The notes below the pieces were generated by a model. It was given only the letters and a program-made list of their open reading frames with translations. It was not told the origin of the DNA and did no database searches. Shown here piece after piece: positions 17,285 to 26,092 of a stretch of 64,000 nucleotides of DNA (position 1 is its first letter; every line of letters starts with the position of its first letter). The stretch lies in the NCBI RefSeq assembly GCF_026627255.1, contig NZ_JAPNLM010000015.1, forward strand, positions 1 through 64,000, written 5' to 3'. Made by a program: the position numbers and the translations under genes. Source of the DNA: Streptomyces antarcticus. GTDB taxonomy: Bacteria; Actinomycetota; Actinomycetes; Streptomycetales; Streptomycetaceae.

Positions 17285-17761
17285 TCAGGCGTTGCCGGGG
17301 TGTTGCGGGTTCGCGTCGCGCAGCAGGCAGGTCAGCCGGGCGGTGCAGACGCGGCGGTCCTGGTCGTCGCTGATGACGATCTCGTAGGTGGTGGTGGAAC
17401 GGCCCCGGTGGACCGGGGTGGCGACGCCGGTGACCAGGCCGGACCGGGCGCCGCGGTGGTGGGTGCAGTTCAGGTCCACGCCCACGGCGATCTTGTTGAT
17501 GCCGCCGTGCATCATCGCGCCGACGGAGCCGAGGGTCTCGGCCAGCACGGCCGAGGCCCCGCCGTGCAGGAGCCCGTACGGCTGGGTGTTGCCCTCCACC
17601 GGCATCGTGGCCACGACGCGTTCGGCCGAGGCCTCCAGGATGCGGATGTCCATCCGCTCGCCGAGGTGGCCCGCCGAGAACAGCGTGGGCAGGTCGATGC
17701 CCAGGGCCGCGTACTCGTCGAGGACCTCCTGCGGGAACTTCACGGTGTGCTGCTCGCCCAT
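17285..17761 (-). CDS. hotdog-fold thioesterase (PaaI/YbdB family)
   Basis: 158 residues with a single hotdog domain. NTQPYGLLHGGASAVLAETLGS contains the family active-site helix, with the HGG and Glu used for thioester hydrolysis; the strand VGVDLNCTHHRGAR follows. Such enzymes cleave acyl-CoA or aryl-CoA esters in the cytosol (phenylacetate or menaquinone pathways, or general proofreading). No pathway genes are adjacent, so the substrate cannot be named. Upstream is a polar gap to the YdeP-type gene; the gene seems to be transcribed alone. Confidence 0.85.
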   Translation of the reverse strand: MGEQHTVKFPQEVLDEYAALGIDLPTLFSAGHLGERMDIRILEASAERVVATMPVEGNTQPYGLLHGGASAVLAETLGSVGAMMHGGINKIAVGVDLNCTHHRGARSGLVTGVATPVHRGRSTTTYEIVISDDQDRRVCTARLTCLLRDANPQHPGNA

Positions 17762-17815
17762 GGGCCGGCTCCGTCTCTCAACGCTCGTTAACCTGCTTGT
17801 CCTGAGGTCGTTCTA

Positions 17816-20086
17816 TCAGGCCGGTTCGAAGCGGATGACGACGGACTTGCTCGCAGGGGTGTTGCTGGTGTCAGCGGTGGAATCGAGGGGGACCAGCACG
17901 TTGGTCTCGGGGTAGTAGGCGGCCGCGCAGCCCCGGGCGGTCGGGTAGTGCACGACGCGGAAGCCGGGCGCGCGCCGCTCCACCCCGTCCCTCCACTCGC
18001 TGACCAGGTCGGTGTACGCGCCGTCGGCGAGCCCGAGCTCCGCCGCGTCCTCGGGGTTGACCATGACGACGCGGCGGCCGCCGGTGATGCCGCGGTAGCG
18101 GTCGTCGAGGCCGTAGATCGTGGTGTTGTACTGGTCGTGGCTGCGCAGGGTCTGCAGGAGCAGCCGTCCGGCCGGGACCCTCGGGTACTCGACGGGAGCG
18201 GCGGTGAAGTTCGCCTTGCCCGTCAGGGTCGGGAAGCGGCGCTCGTCGCGCGGGGCGTGCGGCAGCCGGAAGCCGCCGGGGCGGGCGACGCGGGCGTTGA
18301 AGTCCTCGAAGCCGGGGACGACGCGGGCGATCCGGTCGCGGATGGCGGAGTAGTCCCGCTCGAACTCCTCCCACGGGGTCTTCGACGCCTCGCCGAGGAC
18401 CGCGCGGGCCAGGCGCGCCACGATCGCCGGCTCGGAGAGCAGACGGGGGCCCGCGGGGGCGAGGTTGCCGCGCGAGGAGTGGACCATGCCCATGGAGTCC
18501 TCGACGGTCACGAACTGCTTGCCCGAGGCCTGGGTGTCCTTGTCGGTGCGGCCGAGGGTGGGCAGGATCAGGGCGCGGCGGCCCGTCACCGCGTGGGAGC
18601 GGTTGAGCTTGGTGGAGACGTGCACGGTCAGCGAGGCGCGGCGGACGGCCGCCTCGGTGACCTCGGTGTCGGGGGTCGCGCCGACGAAGTTGCCGCCCAT
18701 GGCGAAGAAGACCTTGGCCTCACCGTCCCGCAGGGCCTGGATGGAGCGGACCACGTCGAAGCCGTGCGTGCGCGGCGAGGTGATCGCGAACTCGCGGTCG
18801 AGGGCGTCGAGGAAGGCGGGCGCGGGGCGCTCGAAGATGCCCATGGTGCGGTCGCCCTGCACGTTGGAGTGGCCGCGGACCGGGCAGACCCCGGCTCCGG
18901 GCCGGCCGATGTTCCCGCGCAGCAGCAGCAGGTTGACGACCTCGCGGATCGTGGCGACGGAGTGCTTGTGCTGGGTGAGGCCCATGGCCCAGCAGACGAT
19001 GGTCCGCTCGGAGGCCAGGACCATGGCCAGGGCGCGCTCGATCTCGGGCCGGGTCAGGCCGGTCGCGGCGAGGGTCGCGTCCCAGTCGGTCTCGCCGGCG
19101 GCGGCGGCGAACTCCTGGTATCCGTGGGTGTGTTCGCGGATGAAGGCCTCGTCGGTGGCTCCGCCCGCCTCGATGACCAGCTTGTTGAGGAGCCGGAAGA
19201 GGGCCTGGTCGCCGCCGATGCGGATCTGGAGGAACAGGTCGTTCAGCGCTGTGCCCTTGAGCATGCCGAGCGGGGTCTGCGGGTTCTTGAACCGCTCCAT
19301 CCCGGCCTCGGGCAGCGGGTTCACCGAGATGATCTTCGCGCCGGACGACTTGGCCCGCTCCAGGGCGGACAGCATGCGGGGGTGGTTGGTGCCCGGGTTC
19401 TGCCCGGCCACGATGATCAGGTCGGCCTGGTGCAGGTCCTCCAGGGAGACGCTGCCCTTGCCGATGCCGATCGTCTCGTTCAGCGCGGAGCCCGAGGACT
19501 CGTGGCACATGTTGGAGCAGTCGGGCAGGTTGTTCGTGCCGTACTCGCGGACGAACAGCTGGAAGAGGAACGCGGCCTCGTTACTGGTGCGGCCCGAGGT
19601 GTAGAAGACGGCCTCGTCGGGGGAGGCGAGCCCGCGCAGCTCCTCGGCGATGATCGCGAAGGCGCGCTCCCAGGACACCGCCTCGTACCGGTCGCCGCCC
19701 GGCGGCAGGTACACCGGCTCGGTGATCCGCCCCTGCTGCCCCAGCCAGTAGCCCGAGCGCGCGGCCAGGTCGGCGAGGGGGTGCGCGGCGAAGAACTCCG
19801 GGGTGACCCGGCGCAGGGTGGCCTCCTCCGCGACGGCCTTGGCGCCGTTCTCGCAGAACTCGGCGGTGTGCCGCTCGTCTCCCTCGGGCCAGGCACAGCC
19901 CGGGCAGTCGAAGCCGTTCTTCTGGTTGACCTTGAGGAGGGTGCGCGCGGTACGGACGATGCCCATCTGCCGCTGCGCGACCCTCAGGGTGTGCCCGATC
20001 GCGGGCAGCCCCGCGGCGGCGTGCTGGGGAGGCGCGACCTGCGGCGCGTCCTGTACCGGATCACCTGCGGGCGGCTTGGCGGCCAT
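17816..20086 (-). CDS. FdhF/YdeP-family molybdopterin oxidoreductase
   Basis: 756 residues, formate-dehydrogenase-alpha-like. The start at ATG 20086 is set by AAGGGGAG upstream. FDCPGCAWPEG (C61, C64) and NMCHESSG are hallmarks of the YdeP subgroup. The MGD-binding regions follow (GQNPGTNHPRM, MGLTQHKHS, NLLLLRGNIGRPGAGVCPVRGHSNVQG), and the C-terminal domain binds the second pterin. Members lack selenocysteine; the natural substrate is unknown, with roles proposed in acid or redox stress. No accessory electron-transfer subunit is adjacent. It is divergent from polA, and its own upstream contains a degenerate copy of the damage-type promoter motif. Confidence 0.9.
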   Translation of the reverse strand: MAAKPPAGDPVQDAPQVAPPQHAAAGLPAIGHTLRVAQRQMGIVRTARTLLKVNQKNGFDCPGCAWPEGDERHTAEFCENGAKAVAEEATLRRVTPEFFAAHPLADLAARSGYWLGQQGRITEPVYLPPGGDRYEAVSWERAFAIIAEELRGLASPDEAVFYTSGRTSNEAAFLFQLFVREYGTNNLPDCSNMCHESSGSALNETIGIGKGSVSLEDLHQADLIIVAGQNPGTNHPRMLSALERAKSSGAKIISVNPLPEAGMERFKNPQTPLGMLKGTALNDLFLQIRIGGDQALFRLLNKLVIEAGGATDEAFIREHTHGYQEFAAAAGETDWDATLAATGLTRPEIERALAMVLASERTIVCWAMGLTQHKHSVATIREVVNLLLLRGNIGRPGAGVCPVRGHSNVQGDRTMGIFERPAPAFLDALDREFAITSPRTHGFDVVRSIQALRDGEAKVFFAMGGNFVGATPDTEVTEAAVRRASLTVHVSTKLNRSHAVTGRRALILPTLGRTDKDTQASGKQFVTVEDSMGMVHSSRGNLAPAGPRLLSEPAIVARLARAVLGEASKTPWEEFERDYSAIRDRIARVVPGFEDFNARVARPGGFRLPHAPRDERRFPTLTGKANFTAAPVEYPRVPAGRLLLQTLRSHDQYNTTIYGLDDRYRGITGGRRVVMVNPEDAAELGLADGAYTDLVSEWRDGVERRAPGFRVVHYPTARGCAAAYYPETNVLVPLDSTADTSNTPASKSVVIRFEPA

Positions 20087-20161
20087 GTCGCTCCCCTTCG
20101 AGCAGTTACGCGCGTACACATCCGATCCTGTCACGGTCCGCTGACATCGCCGACGCCGGAA

Positions 20162-20184
20162 TTGTCAGCGGGGGCGCCTAGGAT
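20162..20184 (+). promoter_or_regulatory. RecA-independent (PafBC-type) DNA-damage promoter of polA
   Basis: TTGTCAGCG (20162-20170), eight bases, TAGGAT (20179-20184). This matches the actinobacterial damage-promoter form TTGTC(A/G)GTG-N8-TAnnnT with one change. GTG 20192 lies seven bases after the -10 box, so the message is leaderless or nearly so. Confidence 0.7.
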
Positions 20185-20191
20185 CGGGGGC

Positions 20192-22912
20192 GTGGCAAAG
20201 ACAGCAGCGAAGAAGACGGACCAGACGACCGCGGCGGACCGCCCCCGCCTGATGCTCATGGACGGGCACTCCCTGGCGTACCGGGCGTTCTTCGCGCTGC
20301 CCGCGGAGAACTTCACGACCGCGACCGGACAGCCGACGAACGCGATCTACGGCTTCGCGTCGATGCTGGCGAACACGCTGCGCGACGAGGCGCCCACGCA
20401 CTTCGCGGTGGCGTTCGACGTGTCCCGCAAGACGTGGCGCTCGACGGAGTTCCCCGAGTACAAGGCGAACCGCTCCAAGACCCCCGACGAGTTCAAGGGG
20501 CAGGTCGAGCTGATCGGCGAGCTCCTCGACACGATGAACGTGCCGCGGTTCGCCGTCGACGGCTTCGAGGCCGACGACGTGATCGCGACGCTGGCCACGC
20601 AGGCGGAGGCGCTCGGCTTCGACGTGCTGATCGTCACCGGCGACCGCGACTCCTTCCAGCTGGTGTCCGAGCACACCACCGTGCTCTACCCGACCAAGGG
20701 CGTCTCCGAGCTCACCCGGTTCACCCCGGAGAAGGTCGAGGAGAAGTACGGGCTCACCCCCCAGCAGTACCCGGACTTCGCGGCGCTGCGCGGCGACCCG
20801 TCCGACAACCTCCCCGGCATCCCCGGCGTGGGTGAGAAGACCGCCGCCAAGTGGATCACCCAGTTCGGGTCGTTCAAGGAACTCGTCGAGCGCGCCGAGG
20901 AGGTCAAGGGCAAGGCCGGGCAGAACTTCCGGGACCACCTGGACGCCGTCAAGCTCAACCGCGTCCTGACCGAGATGGTCAAGGACGTGGAGCTGCCCAA
21001 GACCCCCGCCGACCTCACCCGCCTCCCGTACGACCGCGCCGGGATGCTCGGCGTGCTCGACGTGCTGGAGATCCGCAACGCCTCGCTGCGCGAGCGGCTG
21101 CTCGCCGTGGACCCCGCCGCCGCCGATGAGGAGGCCCCGGCCCCGGCGCCCGCCGTGGAGCTGGACGGCTCCGTCCTGGGCGCGGGCGAGCTCGCCCCCT
21201 GGCTGGAGGCCCACGCCGGCGGACCCCTGGGCGTGGCCACCGTCGACAGCTGGAACCTCGGCGCGGGCAAGGTCACCGAGGTCGCGCTCGCCGCGGCAGG
21301 CGGAGCGGCCGCCTGGTTCGAGCCGCACACGGTGGACGAGACCGACGAGCGGGCCTTCGCGGCCTGGGCCGCGGACGCGGCGAAGCCGAAGGTCGTGCAC
21401 AACGCCAAGGCCCTCATGCGGGTCTTCCCCGAACACGGCTGGACCCTCGCCGGGGTCACCATGGACACGGCGCTCGCCGCCTACCTGGTCAAGCCCGGCC
21501 GCCGCTCGTTCGCCCTGGACGTCCTGTCCAACGAGTACCTGCACCGCGAACTGGCCCCCGCCGCCGCGGACGGCCAGCTCGCCTTCGGCGCCGACGACAC
21601 CGCCGAGGCGGACGCGCTCATGGCGCAGGCCCGCGCGGTCCTCGACCTGGGCGACGCCTTCACCGGCAAGCTCGACGAGGTGGGCGCGACCGAGCTGCTC
21701 CACGACATGGAACTCCCCACGTCCGAACTGCTCGCCCGGATGGAGCGGGCCGGCATCGCCGCCGACCGCGACCACCTGGACGCCATGGAGCAGCAGTTCG
21801 CCGGCGCCGTCCAGCAGGCGGTGAAGGAGGCGCACGGCGCGGTCGGCCACGAGTTCAACCTCGGCTCGCCCAAGCAGCTCCAGGAGGTCTTCTTCGGCGA
21901 GCTGGACCTGCCGAAGACCAAGAAGACCAAGACCGGCTACACCACGGACGCCGACGCGCTGGCCTGGCTGGCCACCCAGACCGACCACGAGCTGCCGGTC
22001 ATCATGCTCCGCCACCGCGAGCAGGCCAAGCTCCGTGTCACCGTCGAGGGCCTGGTCAAGGCCGTCGCCCCCGACGGCCGGGTGCACACCAGCTTCAGCC
22101 AGACCGTCGCCGCGACCGGACGCCTGTCCTCCACCGACCCGAACCTGCAGAACGTGCCGGTGCGCACCGACGAGGGCCGCGCCATCCGCCGCGGGTTCGT
22201 CGTCGGCGAGGGCTTCGAGTCCCTCATGACCGCCGACTACAGCCAGATCGAGCTGCGCGTCATGGCCCACCTCTCCGAGGACGCGGGCCTGATCGAGGCC
22301 TTCGCCACCGGCGAGGACCTCCACACCACCGTCGCCTCCCAGGTCTTCGGAGTGGAGCGGTCCCAGGTCGACGCGGAGATGCGCCGCAAGATCAAGGCGA
22401 TGTCGTACGGCCTGGCGTACGGGCTGTCCGCCTTCGGCCTGGCCCAGCAGCTGAACATCGAGCCCGCCGAGGCGCGGGGCCTGATGGACACCTTCTTCGA
22501 GCGGTTCGGCGGGGTCCGCGAGTACCTCCAGCGGGTCGTCGACGAGGCCCGCGCCACCGGGTACACGGCGACCGTCTTCGGCCGCCGCCGGTACCTGCCC
22601 GACCTCAACAGCGACAACCGCCAGCGCCGCGAGGCCGCCGAGCGGATGGCGCTCAACGCCCCGATCCAGGGCACCGCGGCCGACATCGTCAAGGTCGCCA
22701 TGCTGCGCGTGGACAAGGCGATCACCGAGGCCGGCCTGACGTCGCGGATGCTGCTCCAGGTCCACGACGAAATCGTGCTGGAGATCGCCCCCGGCGAGCG
22801 GGAGCGGGTGGAGGAGCTGGTGCGCCGCGAGATGGGCGCCGCCGTCGACCTGCGGGCCGAACTGGACGTGTCGGTGGGCGTCGGGCCCGACTGGGAGTCC
22901 GCCGCGCACTGA
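20192..22912 (+). CDS. polA: DNA polymerase I
   Basis: 906 residues. An N-terminal 5'-3' exonuclease spans about 15-300 (LMDGHSLAYRAFFALP, ADDVIATLA, TGDRDSFQL, GIPGVGEKTAAKW). The middle domain has the 3'-5' exonuclease fold, but the proofreading residues are lost (VDSWN in place of the DxE motif, HNAKAL in place of NxxxD), as in other actinobacterial enzymes. The polymerase domain shows motif A TADYSQIELR, motif B RRKIKAMSYGLAYGLS and motif C LLQVHDEIVLE. It fills gaps in excision repair and replaces Okazaki primers. GTG 20192 is the start that fits homology. The damage-type promoter sits directly in front. Confidence 0.96.
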   Translation: MAKTAAKKTDQTTAADRPRLMLMDGHSLAYRAFFALPAENFTTATGQPTNAIYGFASMLANTLRDEAPTHFAVAFDVSRKTWRSTEFPEYKANRSKTPDEFKGQVELIGELLDTMNVPRFAVDGFEADDVIATLATQAEALGFDVLIVTGDRDSFQLVSEHTTVLYPTKGVSELTRFTPEKVEEKYGLTPQQYPDFAALRGDPSDNLPGIPGVGEKTAAKWITQFGSFKELVERAEEVKGKAGQNFRDHLDAVKLNRVLTEMVKDVELPKTPADLTRLPYDRAGMLGVLDVLEIRNASLRERLLAVDPAAADEEAPAPAPAVELDGSVLGAGELAPWLEAHAGGPLGVATVDSWNLGAGKVTEVALAAAGGAAAWFEPHTVDETDERAFAAWAADAAKPKVVHNAKALMRVFPEHGWTLAGVTMDTALAAYLVKPGRRSFALDVLSNEYLHRELAPAAADGQLAFGADDTAEADALMAQARAVLDLGDAFTGKLDEVGATELLHDMELPTSELLARMERAGIAADRDHLDAMEQQFAGAVQQAVKEAHGAVGHEFNLGSPKQLQEVFFGELDLPKTKKTKTGYTTDADALAWLATQTDHELPVIMLRHREQAKLRVTVEGLVKAVAPDGRVHTSFSQTVAATGRLSSTDPNLQNVPVRTDEGRAIRRGFVVGEGFESLMTADYSQIELRVMAHLSEDAGLIEAFATGEDLHTTVASQVFGVERSQVDAEMRRKIKAMSYGLAYGLSAFGLAQQLNIEPAEARGLMDTFFERFGGVREYLQRVVDEARATGYTATVFGRRRYLPDLNSDNRQRREAAERMALNAPIQGTAADIVKVAMLRVDKAITEAGLTSRMLLQVHDEIVLEIAPGERERVEELVRREMGAAVDLRAELDVSVGVGPDWESAAH

Positions 22913-22916
22913 CCGT

Positions 22917-22958
22917 CTGCGCGCGGACGTACGCGCACGGACGTACGCGCACGGACGT
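22917..22958 (+). repeat. three copies of a 14-bp tandem repeat after polA
   Basis: ACGCGCACGGACGT occurs exactly at 22931-22944 and 22945-22958, and with three changes at 22917-22930. It lies between polA and the convergent DUF4184 gene. Confidence 0.75.
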
Positions 22959-22994
22959 CTACGTGCTGTCGTCCGCGCGCCGGTCATGACGGAG

Positions 22995-23029
22995 CGCCCG
23001 TCCCCGCTACTACGCGGTGGGGACGGGCG
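22995..23029. terminator. 11-bp hairpin overlapping the end of the DUF4184 gene
   Basis: CGCCCGTCCCC and GGGGACGGGCG pair perfectly. The right arm lies in the last DUF4184 codons and the left arm beyond its stop, so the hairpin can end both the polA and DUF4184 transcripts. Confidence 0.6.
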
Positions 23030-23873
23030 TTCGCGCGTCGGTGTCCGGGTTCGCGCCCTGCGCCGTACGGCCGGGGCGGTGCCGCAGCCGGACGAGGACC
23101 CCGTACAGCAGCAGGGCCACGGCGAGACCGCCGCCCGCGCCGAAGCAGACCGTCGGGATGATGTCGAGCGGGTGGCCGATCCGGTCGAAGAACGCGAAGA
23201 ACCGGATCACGCGCACCGTGACCCCGGCCGCCACGCACACCACGACCAGCACGAGCGCGCCGACGGTCTCGGCGCGCGTCAGCACCGGTACGGACGCGGG
23301 CGCCGCGGACGCCGGGATCCGGCGCAGCGCGGTCCCCGCGAACCAGAGCAGGGCGCAGGCGGCGAGCGCCGAACTGCCGTACTGGAGGTACGAGTAGAGA
23401 GGCAGGCCGAAGGCGACCGGCTCGCCGAGCGCGGGCAGCGCGTTGGTGCCCCAGCGGTCCAGGTGGGTGAAGCTGTCCCACACGACGTGCGTGAGGGAGC
23501 CGGCGACCGCCGAGAGGTAGAACCACAGCGCCAGCGCGGGCCGTCGGCGGCCGCGCCACCGCTCGCCCCGCAGGAACGCGTACACCCGGCCACGCTGGCG
23601 GCGCGGCACGAGCGCGGCCAGCGGCTCGCGCAGCAGCAGCCAGCACGCCGCGAGGACGGCGGTGAGAAGGGCGTCCGCGGTGAGGACGCCCGTCAGGGTG
23701 TGGGTGAAGGTGCCGTACGACATGACGCCGCCGACGACCGCGTCCGCGAAGTAGAAGGTGTCCGGCGCGAACGACCCGAGGACCAGGGCCGAGGCCACCA
23801 GCGGGCCGCGCGCCCGGCCGGTCCGGCGGACGGCCGGCAGGACGGCGGCCGCGTGGCTGAGGGTGAACGGCAT
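23010..23873 (-). CDS. DUF4184 multi-pass membrane protein
   Basis: 287 residues, about seven membrane spans. It begins MPFTLSHAAAVLP and carries the DUF4184 features SFAPDTFYF and GSLTHVVWDSFTH, whose His and Asp residues could bind a metal; the family is related to membrane-bound metal-dependent hydrolases of the YdjM/LexA-regulated group. ATG 23873 has AAGAGG upstream and matches homology, although the frame is open for 66 more Arg/His-rich codons. The function is unknown. It is convergent with polA and divergent from the transglycosylase gene. Confidence 0.82.
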   Translation of the reverse strand: MPFTLSHAAAVLPAVRRTGRARGPLVASALVLGSFAPDTFYFADAVVGGVMSYGTFTHTLTGVLTADALLTAVLAACWLLLREPLAALVPRRQRGRVYAFLRGERWRGRRRPALALWFYLSAVAGSLTHVVWDSFTHLDRWGTNALPALGEPVAFGLPLYSYLQYGSSALAACALLWFAGTALRRIPASAAPASVPVLTRAETVGALVLVVVCVAAGVTVRVIRFFAFFDRIGHPLDIIPTVCFGAGGGLAVALLLYGVLVRLRHRPGRTAQGANPDTDARTPVPTA

Positions 23874-24209
23874 GGGGCCTCTTCTCGCTGTGCGGGTGCG
23901 CCGTGAGCGGCGCGTGGTGCGGGTGGCACGCGGTGCGTGGCGTGCGGTGGGTCGTGCGGCGTGCGCGTTGTGGCGTGCGCGTTGCGGGCGTGCGGCGTGC
24001 GGTGTCGAGTGGCGTGCGGTGTCGAGTGGCGCCGGGTACCGCCGGTGCACGCGCCCCTTACTTCGGACCAATGCGTCCGAAGGGTCCGGACAGTATGCGT
24101 GCGCCGCGCGGGGACGTGTTGATGTGGTGAAGTTCCGGACCGTGGTGCGTGCCCTGTGCAGCGATCTGACATAAGGTCACGCGGACGTCGAGGGGGAGGG
24201 GTCCGGCTC
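23874..24209. repeat. 336-base spacer with GCGTGCG-rich tandem repeats
   Basis: No gene is supported. 23920-24030 is built of related repeats: a 17-bp unit GCGTGCGGTGTCGAGTG occurs exactly twice in tandem (23995-24011, 24012-24028), preceded by shorter GCGTGCGCGTTG copies near 23960. Sequence from 24055 to 24180 is less GC-rich and should contain the transglycosylase promoter. Apparent Arg/His-rich open frames across it are a by-product of the repeat. Confidence 0.6.
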
Positions 24210-25601
24210 ATGTCGGCTCGCATATTCGGACGCAGGCTGCGCAGGGGCGGCGCCGCCGCCCTGGTCTCCGCTCTGGTGATCGCCGCGGTGACTGCCTCCC
24301 AGGGGCCCGGCGGAGGCGGCGCGGACCGGATCGCGGTGGCCGGGGAGGACAGCACGCGGCCCGTACCGGAGACGCGCTCCGGCGGAGACTCCTCCTACTT
24401 CACCGAACTGCCCCCGCTGGTCAGCCCCGAGCCGCTGCCCGTCGCGGCGCCGGCGGACGCCGCACCGACGGCCGCGCCGGCCCCGGCCGGGCAGCCCGCC
24501 GCCGCGACCGGGCCGGACGCGGAGCCGGTGGCCACGGGCGCGGGGGAGGGCACGCAGGGGATACCGGCGAGCGTGCTCGCCGCGTACCGGAACGCGGAGC
24601 GCGCGGTGGGGCAGAACAACCCCGGGTGCGGGCTGCGCTGGCAGCTCCTCGCGGCGATCGGCAAGGTCGAGTCGGGGCAGGCGCGCGGAGGCCGGGTGGA
24701 CGCGGCCGGAACCACGCTGCGGCCGATCCTGGGGCCGGTGCTCGACGGCAACGGCTTCGCGAACATCTCCGACACGGACGGCGGAGCGTACGACGGCGAC
24801 GCCCGGTACGACCGGGCGGTCGGCCCGATGCAGTTCATCCCCTCCACGTGGGCGGCCTGGGGCCAGGACGCCAACGGCGACGGCCGGCGCAACCCGAACA
24901 ACGTGCACGACGCGGCCCTCGCGGCCGGCCGCTACCTGTGCGAGGGCACGCGGGACCTGCGGGTGGCGGCGGACCTGGACCGGGCCGTGCTCTCGTACAA
25001 CCGGTCCACGGAGTACCTCCGGACGGTGCGGTCCTGGTTCGCGTACTACCTGAAGGGCACGCACGAGGTACCGGACGGCGAAGGCGCCGGTACGGGTACG
25101 GGCGCCGGTACGGGTACGGGCGCCGCGGTGGCGCCGACCGCACGGCCGAAGCCGGGCCCGGACCCCACCCCGTCCCCCCGGCCCACCCCGAAGCCGACGC
25201 CGACTCCGAGCCAGCCCCCCGAGCCGACGCCGTCTCCCACGCCCACCCCGGTGCCGACGCCGACGCCGGTGCCGACCCCGGTCCCGACCCCCACCCCGGT
25301 CCCGACGCCGAGCCCGGTGCCGACGCCGAGCCCGGTGCCGACGCCGAGCCCGGTGCCGACGCCGAGCCCGGTGCCGACGCCGAGCCCGGTCCCGACGCCG
25401 AGCCCGGTGCCGACGCCGACTCCCACCCCCGAGCCGACGCCCTCCCCGACGGCCACCCCGTCCCCGAAGCCGGCCGCGCCGCCGTCGCCGTCCCCGACGC
25501 AGAAGCCCACCGCGTCCCTGAAGCCCGGCCCGGCCGCCTCCCCGTCGGCGTCCCCGTCCGCCACGCGCCCGGCCGCGCCGACCCCGACCCCGACCCCGTA
25601 G
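24210..25601 (+). CDS. secreted lytic murein transglycosylase with proline-rich tail
   Basis: 463 residues. Basic n-region and hydrophobic core (residues 1-28) form a signal peptide. The catalytic domain spans about 115-285: [12 protein letters not shown] carries the catalytic Glu, followed by [34 protein letters not shown] and [14 protein letters not shown], as in MltB-type/SLT transglycosylases that cleave peptidoglycan to anhydromuropeptides. The last 150 residues are a Pro/Thr/Ser wall-spanning tail with PTPSPV repeats. ATG 24210 follows a strong GGGGGAGGGG. Expected role: cell-wall remodelling or spore germination. Confidence 0.87.
   Translation: MSARIFGRRLRRGGAAALVSALVIAAVTASQGPGGGGADRIAVAGEDSTRPVPETRSGGDSSYFTELPPLVSPEPLPVAAPADAAPTAAPAPAGQPAAATGPDAEPVATGAGEGTQGIPASVLAAYRNAERAVGQNNPGCGLRWQLLAAIGKVESGQARGGRVDAAGTTLRPILGPVLDGNGFANISDTDGGAYDGDARYDRAVGPMQFIPSTWAAWGQDANGDGRRNPNNVHDAALAAGRYLCEGTRDLRVAADLDRAVLSYNRSTEYLRTVRSWFAYYLKGTHEVPDGEGAGTGTGAGTGTGAAVAPTARPKPGPDPTPSPRPTPKPTPTPSQPPEPTPSPTPTPVPTPTPVPTPVPTPTPVPTPSPVPTPSPVPTPSPVPTPSPVPTPSPVPTPSPVPTPTPTPEPTPSPTATPSPKPAAPPSPSPTQKPTASLKPGPAASPSASPSATRPAAPTPTPTP
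25302..25409 (+). repeat. six 18-bp tandem repeats encoding PTPSPV
   Basis: Six contiguous copies of CCGACGCCGAGCCCGGTG, only the fifth with one change (final G to C), inside the wall-spanning tail of the transglycosylase. Near-identity implies recent expansion and length variation between strains. Confidence 0.85.
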
Positions 25602-25937
25602 CCGTAGCCGTAGCCGGGGCACGTCACGTCACCTCGCCCGGCCCGCCGCCGCCCGGTGCCCTGACGGCACCGGGCGGCGCCGTCTGCCCGGTGGCCGGCC
25701 CCTTCGCCGGAGGCGGCGCGGCACCCCGGCGCGGCACCCGGCGCCGCACCCGGCGGCCCGGCGTCCGGCCAGCGCGCTCCGGCGGGGCCGTCCGGGACCC
25801 CCGCCCTCCCCGCCCCCGGGTTCGGCCGCGCAGGTCAGGGACGTTTCCGGGATCCGCGGCGCAGACGGTTCTCATCTCGGCCCCGCATTGCTACGGTGCC
25901 TCCGCCCTGACGCCCTATCAGATTCCGGAGGCCCGGC
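25602..25937. other. intergenic region, terminator and AT-richer promoter zone
   Basis: 336 bases. The first part holds the terminator at 25647-25679. 25680-25840 is very GC-rich and shows no supported gene. 25850-25930 (TTCTCATC, TGCTACGGT) is the likely promoter zone for the small protein and DUF3068 operon; TACGGT at about 25891 is a possible -10 box. Confidence 0.45.
25647..25679 (+). terminator. 14-bp hairpin after the transglycosylase gene
   Basis: CGCCGCCCGGTGCC and its exact complement enclose a five-base CTGAC loop, 45 bases after the stop. Confidence 0.75.
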
Positions 25938-26078
25938 ATGCGTCCGTTCGTCGCCGCCGCCAGCGGGCTCGTCCTCGCGGTGCTCCTCGTCCTCGCCATC
26001 ACGGCGTTCGGGGCGCCCGAAGGCACGACCTCCCCCAAGCCCCTGCTCACCACCGCGCCCCCCGCGCCCGGAAAGTAG
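25938..26078 (+). CDS. 46-residue single-span membrane protein
   Basis: Begins MRPFVAAASG, then one hydrophobic helix (LVLAVLLVLAITAFG) and a polar tail TSPKPLLTTAPPAPGK. GGAGG sits seven bases before ATG 25938. The stop is 14 bases before the DUF3068 gene, so the two form an operon. It resembles the small SPW_0924-type proteins that accompany DUF3068 in Streptomyces (from memory, not checked). The function is unknown; a small envelope partner is a reasonable guess. Confidence 0.75.
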   Translation: MRPFVAAASGLVLAVLLVLAITAFGAPEGTTSPKPLLTTAPPAPGK

Positions 26079-26092
26079 AGGAGGGCCCGGCG

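Noticed and set aside
17948-20191. Long open frame fused in front of polA
   Set aside because: It is the antisense of the YdeP-type gene, has no domain, and polA homology begins at GTG 20192.
20165-22987. 940-codon minus-strand frame opposite polA
   Set aside because: Composition and exact overlap with polA mark it as an antisense shadow.
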